Source: JBJXGF01 sp046153015 (GTDB lineage Bacteria; Actinomycetota; Acidimicrobiia; Acidimicrobiales; CAIXPF01). Taken from it: a DNA stretch of 5,820 nt. Under the pieces are notes generated by a model. The model had not been told where the DNA came from. It was given only the letters and a program-made list of their open reading frames with translations, and ran no database searches. The position numbers and the translations under genes are program-made. The first letter of the stretch is position 1; each line of letters opens with the position of its first letter. Location of the stretch: the NCBI GenBank assembly GCA_046153015.1, contig JBJXGF010000344.1, forward strand, positions 1-5,820, given 5' to 3'. Below are positions 1 through 5,745 of the stretch, piece after piece.

Positions 1-235
1 TGAACCGGTCGGCGAAGGGGCCGCCGACGCCGGCGAGCAGGCCGGCGACGGCGTCGGAGACCGACCCGGCGCCCCCCGGGGGCGAGAGGCCGACCGGGGT
101 CGAGGCCTTGCCCGCCGGCGCCGGCGCCTGGGCGGGGGGCGACAGCGACGCGAGGCGGGCCTGGATGGCGGTGATGCGGTCGATGACCGCCTCGACGCCC
201 CCGGGATTGGCCACGTCGAGCCGGGAAACACTCAT
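1..235 (-). CDS. N-terminal part of a probable flagellum-associated lytic transglycosylase (partial)
   Basis: An open frame starts at ATG 235-233 and runs out of the window at base 1, giving 78 complete codons. The N-terminus begins MSVSRLDVANPGG, followed by an amphipathic helix (about residues 14-31, VEAVIDRITAIQARLASL). A Pro/Ala/Gly-rich linker follows (32-58), then a second short helix (SVSDAVAGLLAGV) ending in PFADRF. No catalytic domain lies in the visible part. Actinobacterial SLT-domain transglycosylases encoded in flagellar clusters often start this way, with a short 'RI..IQ.RL..L' helix, a low-complexity linker and a 'F...L' segment before the SLT domain. That resemblance is from memory, so the product is tentative; a hook-length or other flagellar accessory protein is possible. 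The divergent csrA neighbour and a sigma-28-like promoter directly upstream support a motility role. No Shine-Dalgarno is seen, as expected for a leaderless mRNA. That a gene is present is much surer than its function. Confidence 0.55.
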   Translation of the reverse strand, partial: MSVSRLDVANPGGVEAVIDRITAIQARLASLSPPAQAPAPAGKASTPVGLSPPGGAGSVSDAVAGLLAGVGGPFADRF

Positions 236-269
236 CTGGCTGGCATCGGCGCAGCGCGCTGGGCGCTGA
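236..269 (-). promoter_or_regulatory. Sigma-28-like leaderless promoter of the bases 1-235 gene
   Basis: On the minus strand TCAG (269-266) is followed by a 15-bp spacer and GCCGATGC (250-243). The latter matches the sigma-28/WhiG/SigD -10 consensus GCCGATAA at 6 of 8 positions. The -35 agrees poorly with TAAA. Seven bases separate the -10 octamer from ATG 235, so transcription would start at or very near the start codon. The same spacing recurs before two other genes in the window. Confidence 0.5.
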
Positions 270-331
270 ACTCCCTGTCTGCGTGAACTCGACGGTGCGA
301 TCCCGTCGCGACCACGGAACGCAGCGGTGCG

Positions 332-365
332 GCGACGTGAGGACGCCAAAGGGTATCGTGGCGGC
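332..365 (+). promoter_or_regulatory. Possible sigma-A-type leaderless promoter of csrA
   Basis: TATCGT (354-359) fits the TANNNT -10 pattern common in actinobacteria and ends 6 bases before the csrA ATG at 366. This is the spacing typical of leaderless genes. A weak -35 (GCGACG, 332-337, with the central GAC of TTGACA) lies 16 bp upstream. The only purine-rich run is AAAGGG (348-353), 12 bases before the ATG, rather far for a ribosome binding site. No sigma-28-like element is seen here. Confidence 0.35.
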
Positions 366-596
366 ATGCTCGTGCTCACCCGACGCGTCGGCCAGTCGAT
401 CGTCATCGGTCCGGATGTGACCGTGACGATCGTCGAGGTTCGCGGCGACCAGGTTCGGGTCGGCATCAGCGCCCCCCGAGGCATCGCCGTGCATCGGGAG
501 GAGGTGGTCGAGCACATCGGCCAGCAGAACCGTCAGGCGTCGGTGGTCGAGCGCTCCGACGCCGACCTCTTGCCCCGCCGCCGCCGGCGGGCATAA
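366..596 (+). CDS. csrA: Carbon storage regulator CsrA, RNA-binding translational regulator
   Basis: A 76-residue protein with the complete CsrA/RsmA signature. The N-terminus is MLVLTRRVGQSIVIG, the core is VRVGISAPRGIAVHREEV (residues 30-47) and the helix follows (VVEHIGQQN). The RNA-contacting positions Leu4, Arg6 and Arg44 (in VHREE) are present. CsrA dimers bind GGA-containing mRNA leaders and change translation or stability. In flagellated Gram-positives CsrA represses flagellin and is held in check by FliW; no fliW lies in this window. An in-frame GTG at 327 would add 13 residues, but every CsrA I know begins at this M-L-(V/I)-L, so ATG 366 is chosen. The C-terminus is unusual: a tail of about 25 residues ends in LLPRRRRRA, five consecutive arginines, which could add RNA affinity. 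The gene is divergent from the probable flagellar gene at 1-235 and convergent with the glycosyltransferase, with 13 bp between stop codons and no clear terminator. Confidence 0.96.
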   Translation: MLVLTRRVGQSIVIGPDVTVTIVEVRGDQVRVGISAPRGIAVHREEVVEHIGQQNRQASVVERSDADLLPRRRRRA

Positions 597-609
597 GCCG
601 CGAGGAGCG

Positions 610-2835
610 TCAGGCCGCGGCGGCCAGATCGAGCGGCGCCCGGTCGAGCGGCGCCGCGTCGGCGTGCCGCGCCTTCGTCTCCTGCTCGCGGCGGGCCAGC
701 TCGTGGAGGTGACGTTCGGTCGCCTCCCGGGCCGCCAGCAGCAGCAGCGCCTCGAGCTGGTCGGCGCCGGCCGGGTCGGCGGCGGCGAGGGCGGCGAGCG
801 CGGTGGGCGTGAGCGTGAGATGCCCGGCCGGCGTCCCGGCCGCAACCAGCTCGGCCACCGCCGCCTCCTCCCGTTCGCGCTGCTCGAGCGCGCCGAGCGC
901 CAGCTGAGCGGCGGCCGAGAGGGCAAGGCGCGGCGTCGGCTCGGGCGGGAAGTCCGGCCGGCGCCCGCGCAGCTCCTCGAAGGGCGACACGATGAAGCAG
1001 AACTCGATGAGCCGCCGCTCCGACTCGGGGTCGCTCGCCTTGGCCAGCACCCCCACCTTGAACCGGTCGCCGGCCGGCCAGCACCCGGCCACCGTGCCTT
1101 CGATCACGATCGGGCTGCAGCCCCCCGACAGGTTGGGGGCCACCGCCCGCACTCGGATCGCCGCCCCCTTCTCGACCCGCTCCTCGAGCAGGAGGCCGGC
1201 GCCGTGCACGGTGAGATCGACCACCTGCGCGGCCAGAGCCCGGTCGCCGACCGTGGCGGTGGCCACCACGTTGCAGGCGAAGCGGTACTCGAGGCGGCGC
1301 TGGCGGCGATGGCTGATCGAGCGCAGCGTGCGCACGAGGCGGCGCAGCTCCACCCCGCACAGGATCGGCACCAGCACCTGGGCGATGCCGGGCAGGCCCG
1401 GCGCCGGCACCAGGCCGGTCAGCGCGACCGCCCGCCACAGCAGTCCCGCGCCCAGCAGCACGGCCAGCGTGAGCAGCAGCGGGAGCTGGCGCAGCGCCGT
1501 CCAGCCGCCGAGGTCGATGCCCTCCTTCGGGGTCACCTTGAACACGGCCTTCTTCGGCTTCACCAGGCAGCGCAACGCCCGCAGGTGGATCTCGGCGGTG
1601 AGCAGCTCGTAGTGGGTGGCCTCCTTCACGGTCATGTAGCCGCGGCACAGCGCCGACCCCATGAGCAGATTGAGGCCGGTGGCCGGCGCCCACAGGCCGA
1701 ACAGCGCCGCCCACGTGGCCCGCATCGGCAGCGCGCCGGTGAGGGCGGTGGCGGCCAGCACGCCCAACGTGATGGCCCGCACCGGCGCGGCCACGTAGGC
1801 GGCGAGGCTGGTGAAGTACGACAGGCGTTGGATGCGGCGCAGCCCGTTGCGCTTGAGCGGGCTCTCGGCGGTGCGGAACACCGACAGGTTGCCCCGCGCC
1901 CAGCGGTCGCGTTGGAGCAGGTAGGCGGCGAGGTCGTGGGGGGCCAGGCCCTGCACCAGGTGCTCGTGGTGGAAGTGGCTCGTCCAGCCTCGCCGCTGCA
2001 TCTTCATCGTGGTGTGGAAGTCCTCGGCGATCGTCTCGACCGCCACCCCGCCCACCTCGAGCAGCGCCTTGCGCCGGATCACCGCCGCCGAGCCGCACCA
2101 GAAGGCGGCGCCGTGGCGGTCCTTGCCGGGGCAGATCACCTCGTAGAACACCGACTGCTCGTGGCGGCGCCGCGCGTAGTGCTGCACCGAGTCGCAGTTG
2201 AAGAAGTCATGCGTGCTCTGCACGACGGCCACGTGGGGGTCGTCGAAGTAGCCGACCAGGGCGTCGAGCGCGTCGGGCATCGGCACGTGGTCGGCGTCGA
2301 GGATGAAAACGAGCTCGCCGTCGGTCTTGGCCAGCGCGTGGTTGATGTTGCCCGCCTTGGCGTGGTTGTTGTCGGGCCGGATCATGTACCGCGCCCCGTA
2401 GCGCTCGGCCAGCGCCTTGATGTGCGGGCGGCGGCCGTCGTCGAGCAGGTAGGTGGTGTGCGGGTAGGTGATGGCCCGCGTGCCGGCCAGGGTGGGGCCG
2501 AGCACGTCGACGCCTTCGTCGTAGGTGCAGATGTACACGTCCACGCGGTGGCCGGGGGTGGCCGGCGGGCGGACCGGGCCCCGGCTCGGCTTCCACGAGA
2601 ACCAGGCGAGCGTGCCGAGCGACCACCAGCCGCACAGCTCGCAGAACCCCAACGCGGCGGCGAGCGCCACGTTGGCGCCCCGCCAGCTGAACCACGCCCG
2701 CCAACCGAGGTACAGCACCCCCCAACCGAATGCGGCGCCGATCAGGTAGGCGAGCAGCCCGTTCTGGCGCCCCCACCACTGGCCCCACCGGGTGCGCACG
2801 TCGGCGGCGCTCAGGGCCTTGGTCGGGGCGCTCAC
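610..2835 (-). CDS. Membrane GT2 glycosyltransferase, BcsA/cellulose-synthase-like, with C-terminal PilZ domain
   Basis: A 741-residue processive beta-glycosyltransferase type. Two membrane helices (about 27-48 and 55-80) precede a cytosolic GT-A domain with the family motifs: DDG (132-134), HAKAGN (158-163), DADH (180-183), ED (271-272, the TED motif with Ala in first place) and QRDRW (308-312). Four more helices follow (about 340-500), interrupted by the gating-loop-like FKVTPKEG (432-439). The PilZ domain (about 510-600) has R514-x3-R518 and DLTVHG (540-545, Thr for the usual Ser). In BcsA these bind c-di-GMP, which frees the gating loop. A polysaccharide from a UDP-sugar is therefore the likely product; cellulose is possible but unproven, as no bcsB or bcsZ is in view. 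Residues 600-741 are an Ala/Leu/Glu/Arg-rich extension of unknown role, ending in a small tandem peptide (APLDRAPLDL). The GTG start is fixed by the promoter directly upstream. The GGDEF-EAL gene upstream on the same strand could supply the ligand. Confidence 0.88.
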   Translation of the reverse strand: MSAPTKALSAADVRTRWGQWWGRQNGLLAYLIGAAFGWGVLYLGWRAWFSWRGANVALAAALGFCELCGWWSLGTLAWFSWKPSRGPVRPPATPGHRVDVYICTYDEGVDVLGPTLAGTRAITYPHTTYLLDDGRRPHIKALAERYGARYMIRPDNNHAKAGNINHALAKTDGELVFILDADHVPMPDALDALVGYFDDPHVAVVQSTHDFFNCDSVQHYARRRHEQSVFYEVICPGKDRHGAAFWCGSAAVIRRKALLEVGGVAVETIAEDFHTTMKMQRRGWTSHFHHEHLVQGLAPHDLAAYLLQRDRWARGNLSVFRTAESPLKRNGLRRIQRLSYFTSLAAYVAAPVRAITLGVLAATALTGALPMRATWAALFGLWAPATGLNLLMGSALCRGYMTVKEATHYELLTAEIHLRALRCLVKPKKAVFKVTPKEGIDLGGWTALRQLPLLLTLAVLLGAGLLWRAVALTGLVPAPGLPGIAQVLVPILCGVELRRLVRTLRSISHRRQRRLEYRFACNVVATATVGDRALAAQVVDLTVHGAGLLLEERVEKGAAIRVRAVAPNLSGGCSPIVIEGTVAGCWPAGDRFKVGVLAKASDPESERRLIEFCFIVSPFEELRGRRPDFPPEPTPRLALSAAAQLALGALEQREREEAAVAELVAAGTPAGHLTLTPTALAALAAADPAGADQLEALLLLAAREATERHLHELARREQETKARHADAAPLDRAPLDLAAAA

Positions 2836-2870
2836 CCCCGCCGGATCGACGCGCTCCGAATGCCCCTTTA
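2836..2870 (-). promoter_or_regulatory. Sigma-28-like leaderless promoter of the PilZ glycosyltransferase gene
   Basis: On the minus strand TAAAG (2870-2866) is followed by 15 bp and GTCGATCC (2850-2843). Read as TAAA-N16-GTCGAT this is the closest fit in the window to the sigma-28 consensus TAAA-N15/16-GCCGATAA. Seven bases (2842-2836) separate the -10 octamer from GTG 2835, so the mRNA is probably leaderless. It lies downstream of a terminator-like hairpin, which suggests transcription separate from the GGDEF-EAL gene. Confidence 0.55.
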
Positions 2871-2921
2871 TCCCGCCGCTCGACGTTCCCTACGCCGGGC
2901 GATGCGGGCGCTCAGACCGGC

Positions 2922-2949
2922 AAAATTCCCGGGGGCTGCGCCCCCAGAC
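2922..2949 (-). terminator. Probable intrinsic terminator downstream of the GGDEF-EAL gene
   Basis: In the minus-strand RNA, GGGGGC-GCA-GCCCCC forms a 6-bp stem (2945-2931) that can be extended by U-G, C-G and U-G pairs. It is followed within three bases by AAUUUU (2927-2922). This is the only copy of the first hairpin in the array with a U-run, and it is the last one RNA polymerase meets when leaving the GGDEF-EAL gene. Confidence 0.5.
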
Positions 2950-3068
2950 AGTCTTCGCTCCGCTCAGACCGGCTAGTCCTGGGGGCTGCGCCCCCAGACC
3001 CCATCAGCGCCCGGGTCGCTGGCGCTCCCCGGGCGTCCGGTCTTCGCTCCGCTCAGACCGGCAATTTC

Positions 3069-3087
3069 CTGGGGGCTGCGCCCCCAG
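3069..3087 (-). terminator. Strong GC hairpin, possible terminator without U-tract (unit C)
   Basis: A perfect 8-bp stem (CTGGGGGC/GCCCCCAG) with a 3-nt loop lies 56 bases past the GGDEF-EAL stop codon. On the minus strand the following bases are GAAATTG, a poor U-tract, so it may act as a pause site or 3'-end barrier rather than a classical terminator. An identical hairpin is at 2979-2997. Confidence 0.35.
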
Positions 3088-3142
3088 ACCCCATCAACGC
3101 CCGGGTCGCTGGCGCTCCCCGGTCGTCCGGTCTTCGCTCCGC

Positions 3143-5710
3143 TCAGACCGGCGCGGGCAGCCGCCGCGGGCGGGCCCATTGCGCCTGGTCGAGCAGGGCG
3201 GCGGTGAGCTCGCCGGGCGGCGCCGGCCGGCTGATGTAGAAGCCCTGGGCCACGTCGCAGCCGGTCTCGGCGAGGTGCTCGTAGGTGAGCGCGTCCTGCA
3301 CGCCCTCGGCCACCACCTCGATGCCGAGGCCCCGGCCCAGCTCGATCACCGCCCGCACGATCGCCGCGTCGTCGTCGTCGACCATCATGTTCTGCACGAA
3401 CTGGCGGTCGACCTTCACCTCGGTGAACGGCGCTCCCCGCAGCAGCTGGAGCGAGGCCTGGCCGGTGCCGAAGTCGTCGAGCGCCAGGCGCACGCCGAGC
3501 TCCCTCAGGCGGGTGAGGATCTCCTGCGCGCGGCCGGGGTTGGCGATCACCGCGCTCTCGGTGAGCTCGAGGGTCACGTCCTGCGCCGGCACGCCGGTGC
3601 GGGCGAGCAGGTCGGCCACGAGGTCGGGCAGGGTGAGGTCGGTGAGGTTGCGGGCCGAGAGGTTCACGGCCATGCCCAGCCACAACCCGGCGTCGCGCCA
3701 CGCCCGGCACTGCCGCAACGCCGTCTCGAGCACCCACTGGGTGAGCGGCCCCATGAGGCCGGACTGCTCGGCCTGGGGGATGAACCGGTCGGGCGGCACC
3801 ATGCCGCTGCCCGGCTTGGGCCAACGCACGAGCGCCTCGACGCCGGTCACGAGGCCGCTGCGCAGGTCCACCTTCGGCTGGTAGAAGAGCGCCAGCCCCT
3901 CGGACTCGATCGCCTCGCGCAGGTCGGCCAACAGCGCCAGGCGGTCCCGGGAGTGGGTGTCGGCCTCCGCGGTGTAGCGCTCCACCCCGGTGCCGGCGGC
4001 CTTGGCGGCGTACATGGCCATGTCGGCGCGGCGCAGGATCGTGGCCACGTCGGCGCCGTCCTCGGGGAAGCGGGCCACGCCGATCGAGACCTCGACCGCC
4101 ACCGGGATGCCGTCGATCTCGTACGGGGTCGAGAACGCGTCGAGCACTGACCCGGCGAGGGTCTCGGGGCCGGCGGTGGGGGACACCCGGGGGGCGAGCA
4201 CGCCGAACTCGTCGCCGCCGAGGCGGGCCACCACGGCGCCGTCGCCCACGAAGTTCACCAGGCGGCGGGCCACGAGCAGGAGGAGCTGGTCCCCGGTGGC
4301 GTGGCCGAGGGTGTCGTTCACCTCCTTGAACCGGTCGAGGTCGAGGAGGAGCACGGCGCCGGCGCAGTCCGGCTCGGCCAGCGCCTCGGCGGCGCGCTCG
4401 GCGAAGCAGCGGCGGTTGGGCAGGCCGGTGAGGCTGTCGTGGAGCGCCTGGTGCTCGCGTTCGGCCGCCGTCTGGCGGAGGCGCTCGACCAGACGGCCGT
4501 GCTCGATCCACAGGCTCACGTGGTTGGCCAGCACCTCGAGCAGCTCGAGGTCGTCCCGTTCGAGGCGGGCGACGTCGCCCAGCCGGCCAGCCACGCTCAA
4601 CACCCCGAGCACCCGGCCCTCGGTCCGCAGCGCCACGATCACCGCGTCGTCGGCCTGGCGCAGCTCCAGCTCCGCCCGCGCCTCGCCGTCGCCGTCGGCG
4701 TCGGCCCTGGCGACGAGCGCCGAACGGCCGGCGGCCAGCACGCGCTCGGTGACCGGCCCGACGGCCGCGGCCGACACCGCCTGAGGGAGCGGGTCGACCG
4801 AGTGGTGCTGCGCCGCGAGGCGCACCGCCGGGATCTCGCCCTGACCCGGGATGAACAGCTCGGCCGACTCCGCCATCAGCAGCTCCCGCACCCGCTCCAC
4901 CATCGCCGCACCGCCCCGGGAGGTGTCCGAGGTGGCGGCCAGGAAGGATGAGAACGCGTACAGGCTGTTCACCCGCTCGAGCGAACGCCGGCTGCGGGCG
5001 TAGAGCCGGTAGGTGAACACGATGATCACCCCGCCCGGCACGAGCAGCACCACGTTGACCGGCGCCGTCTTCCACAGCTCCACGACCGCCAGACCGATCG
5101 AAGCGCAGGCCAGCGTGCCGACGATCGACTGCAGTGTGGAGACGAGCGCCTCGCGAGCGGACAGGGCAACCCTGTAGCAGCGCATGATCCCGGCCAGGGC
5201 GACGCCCCCGAACGCGGCCCCGACGGCGACGCCGAGGGCGACCGCGCCCCAGAGTGGCGCACCGCTCGAGGTGCCCGGCGGCGCCAACGCATGCAGGAGC
5301 GCGGCGGCGACCGTCATCTCCAGCGTCACCGTCGCCAGGTTGAACGCCGCCTTGCCGAGCGGCCGCCGGGCGGCGATCTCGTCGACCAAGGTCCCGGCCG
5401 TGTTGGCGATGATCACGATCCAAGGCGGGAGCAGCAGCAGCGCCGGCACGGTGAGCAGCTCGCTGGCGACGATGCTGTGAACTCCGCCGTCGAACTCGAG
5501 GTCGGCGGCGAGGCGGTCGGCGATCGCCACCACCAGCGTGAGCAGGGCGATCGTCGCCGCCGCCGGCCAACTAGGGCTGGGACCAGCGGGGATAAGCGCC
5601 GCGGCCGGCACGACGGCGGCGGCCACGGCGGCGGTCCAGGCAAGGCCCTTCGCCTGCGGCGCGAGGCGCGCCCGGCCGGGCTGCCGGCCCGGGCTGCGCG
5701 CGTTGCTCAC
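3143..5710 (-). CDS. Membrane-bound GAF-GGDEF-EAL protein (diguanylate cyclase / c-di-GMP phosphodiesterase)
   Basis: An 855-residue bifunctional c-di-GMP enzyme candidate. About seven membrane helices (residues 24-40, 50-67, 80-105, 124-143, 153-175, 191-212, 217-235) form an N-terminal sensor of no family I can name. A GAF-like domain (254-409) and a short helix lead to GGDEF (422-581) and EAL (589-839). The cyclase has GGDEF intact (498-502) and metal ligands in LDLDRFKEVND (D457, D459). The inhibitory I-site RxxD is lost (GDGA, 489-492). The phosphodiesterase keeps E625 (EALVRW), N683, E715, D745/D746 (DDFGTG), K766, E802 and Q822, so both activities look possible. Start choice: GTG 5710 lies exactly 7 bp after a sigma-28-like -10, like two neighbours. 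A TTG at 5803 would add 31 low-complexity residues, and the frame stays open to the window edge, so a longer protein cannot be excluded. The TGA stop lies inside the first hairpin repeat. The PilZ glycosyltransferase downstream is a plausible target. Confidence 0.9.
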   Translation of the reverse strand: MSNARSPGRQPGRARLAPQAKGLAWTAAVAAAVVPAAALIPAGPSPSWPAAATIALLTLVVAIADRLAADLEFDGGVHSIVASELLTVPALLLLPPWIVIIANTAGTLVDEIAARRPLGKAAFNLATVTLEMTVAAALLHALAPPGTSSGAPLWGAVALGVAVGAAFGGVALAGIMRCYRVALSAREALVSTLQSIVGTLACASIGLAVVELWKTAPVNVVLLVPGGVIIVFTYRLYARSRRSLERVNSLYAFSSFLAATSDTSRGGAAMVERVRELLMAESAELFIPGQGEIPAVRLAAQHHSVDPLPQAVSAAAVGPVTERVLAAGRSALVARADADGDGEARAELELRQADDAVIVALRTEGRVLGVLSVAGRLGDVARLERDDLELLEVLANHVSLWIEHGRLVERLRQTAAEREHQALHDSLTGLPNRRCFAERAAEALAEPDCAGAVLLLDLDRFKEVNDTLGHATGDQLLLLVARRLVNFVGDGAVVARLGGDEFGVLAPRVSPTAGPETLAGSVLDAFSTPYEIDGIPVAVEVSIGVARFPEDGADVATILRRADMAMYAAKAAGTGVERYTAEADTHSRDRLALLADLREAIESEGLALFYQPKVDLRSGLVTGVEALVRWPKPGSGMVPPDRFIPQAEQSGLMGPLTQWVLETALRQCRAWRDAGLWLGMAVNLSARNLTDLTLPDLVADLLARTGVPAQDVTLELTESAVIANPGRAQEILTRLRELGVRLALDDFGTGQASLQLLRGAPFTEVKVDRQFVQNMMVDDDDAAIVRAVIELGRGLGIEVVAEGVQDALTYEHLAETGCDVAQGFYISRPAPPGELTAALLDQAQWARPRRLPAPV

Positions 5711-5745
5711 CGCCCCGGTATCGACGGCGTGCGGGGCCGCCTGAG
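5711..5745 (-). promoter_or_regulatory. Sigma-28-like leaderless promoter of the GGDEF-EAL gene
   Basis: On the minus strand CTCAG (5745-5741) is followed by 15 bp and GTCGATAC (5725-5718). The octamer matches the sigma-28 -10 consensus GCCGATAA at 6 of 8 positions. The octamer ends 7 bp before GTG 5710, the same geometry as at bases 243/235 and 2843/2835. Upstream of it, bases 5746-5820 hold only a weak inverted repeat (TCCCC 5771-5775 / GGGGA 5783-5787) and no definable gene end. Confidence 0.5.

Larger units (their letters stand above)
2909..3152. repeat. Tandem array of a three-hairpin intergenic repeat (about 89-90 bp unit)
   Basis: Unit C (3063-3152, 90 bp) and unit B (2974-3062, 89 bp) are nearly identical. 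Unit A (2922-2973, 52 bp) lacks about 38 bp of the middle, and a terminal copy of the boundary motif (CCGGTCTGAGCG on the minus strand) sits at 2909-2920. Each full unit holds three stem-loops on the plus strand: CTGGGGGC-TGC-GCCCCCAG (2979-2997; 3069-3087), CGCCCGGG/CCCGGGCG with a 12-nt loop (3008-3035), and CCGGTCT/AGACCGG with an 11-nt loop (3037-3061; 3127-3151). Unit C has one mismatch in its second stem (T3123). The array fills most of the space between the two minus-strand genes and runs into the last codons of the GGDEF-EAL gene. It resembles REP/BIME-type palindromic elements. It may serve as a transcription terminator or mRNA 3'-end stabiliser. No transposase, CRISPR or attachment-site features accompany it. 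Confidence 0.85.

Noticed and set aside
664..2976. 770-residue open frame on the plus strand, antisense to the glycosyltransferase
   Set aside because: It is rich in Arg, Gly, Gln and His with no recognisable domain. It exists because stop codons are rare in GC-rich DNA, while the opposite strand encodes a complete GT2-PilZ protein.
2836..3142. c-di-GMP riboswitch upstream of the PilZ glycosyltransferase
   Set aside because: I looked for GEMM-type conserved sequence and saw none; the structures here are simple repeated GC hairpins, and the gene appears leaderless.
2909..3152. CRISPR array
   Set aside because: The copies are 89-90 bp and contiguous, with no distinct spacers and no cas genes.
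2792..4150. 452-residue plus-strand open frame, and a 169-residue one at 2730-3239, with periodic ~30-residue repeats
   Set aside because: The periodicity is just the ~90-bp hairpin repeat translated; the rest is antisense to the EAL domain. No start signal or homology is apparent.
2973..5570. 865-residue minus-strand open frame overlapping the GGDEF-EAL gene, with two copies of a GLSGAKTGRPG-type repeat at its end
   Set aside because: It is an out-of-frame shadow: Arg/Gly/Ala/Pro-rich with no domain, and the repeated tail is translated from the intergenic array.
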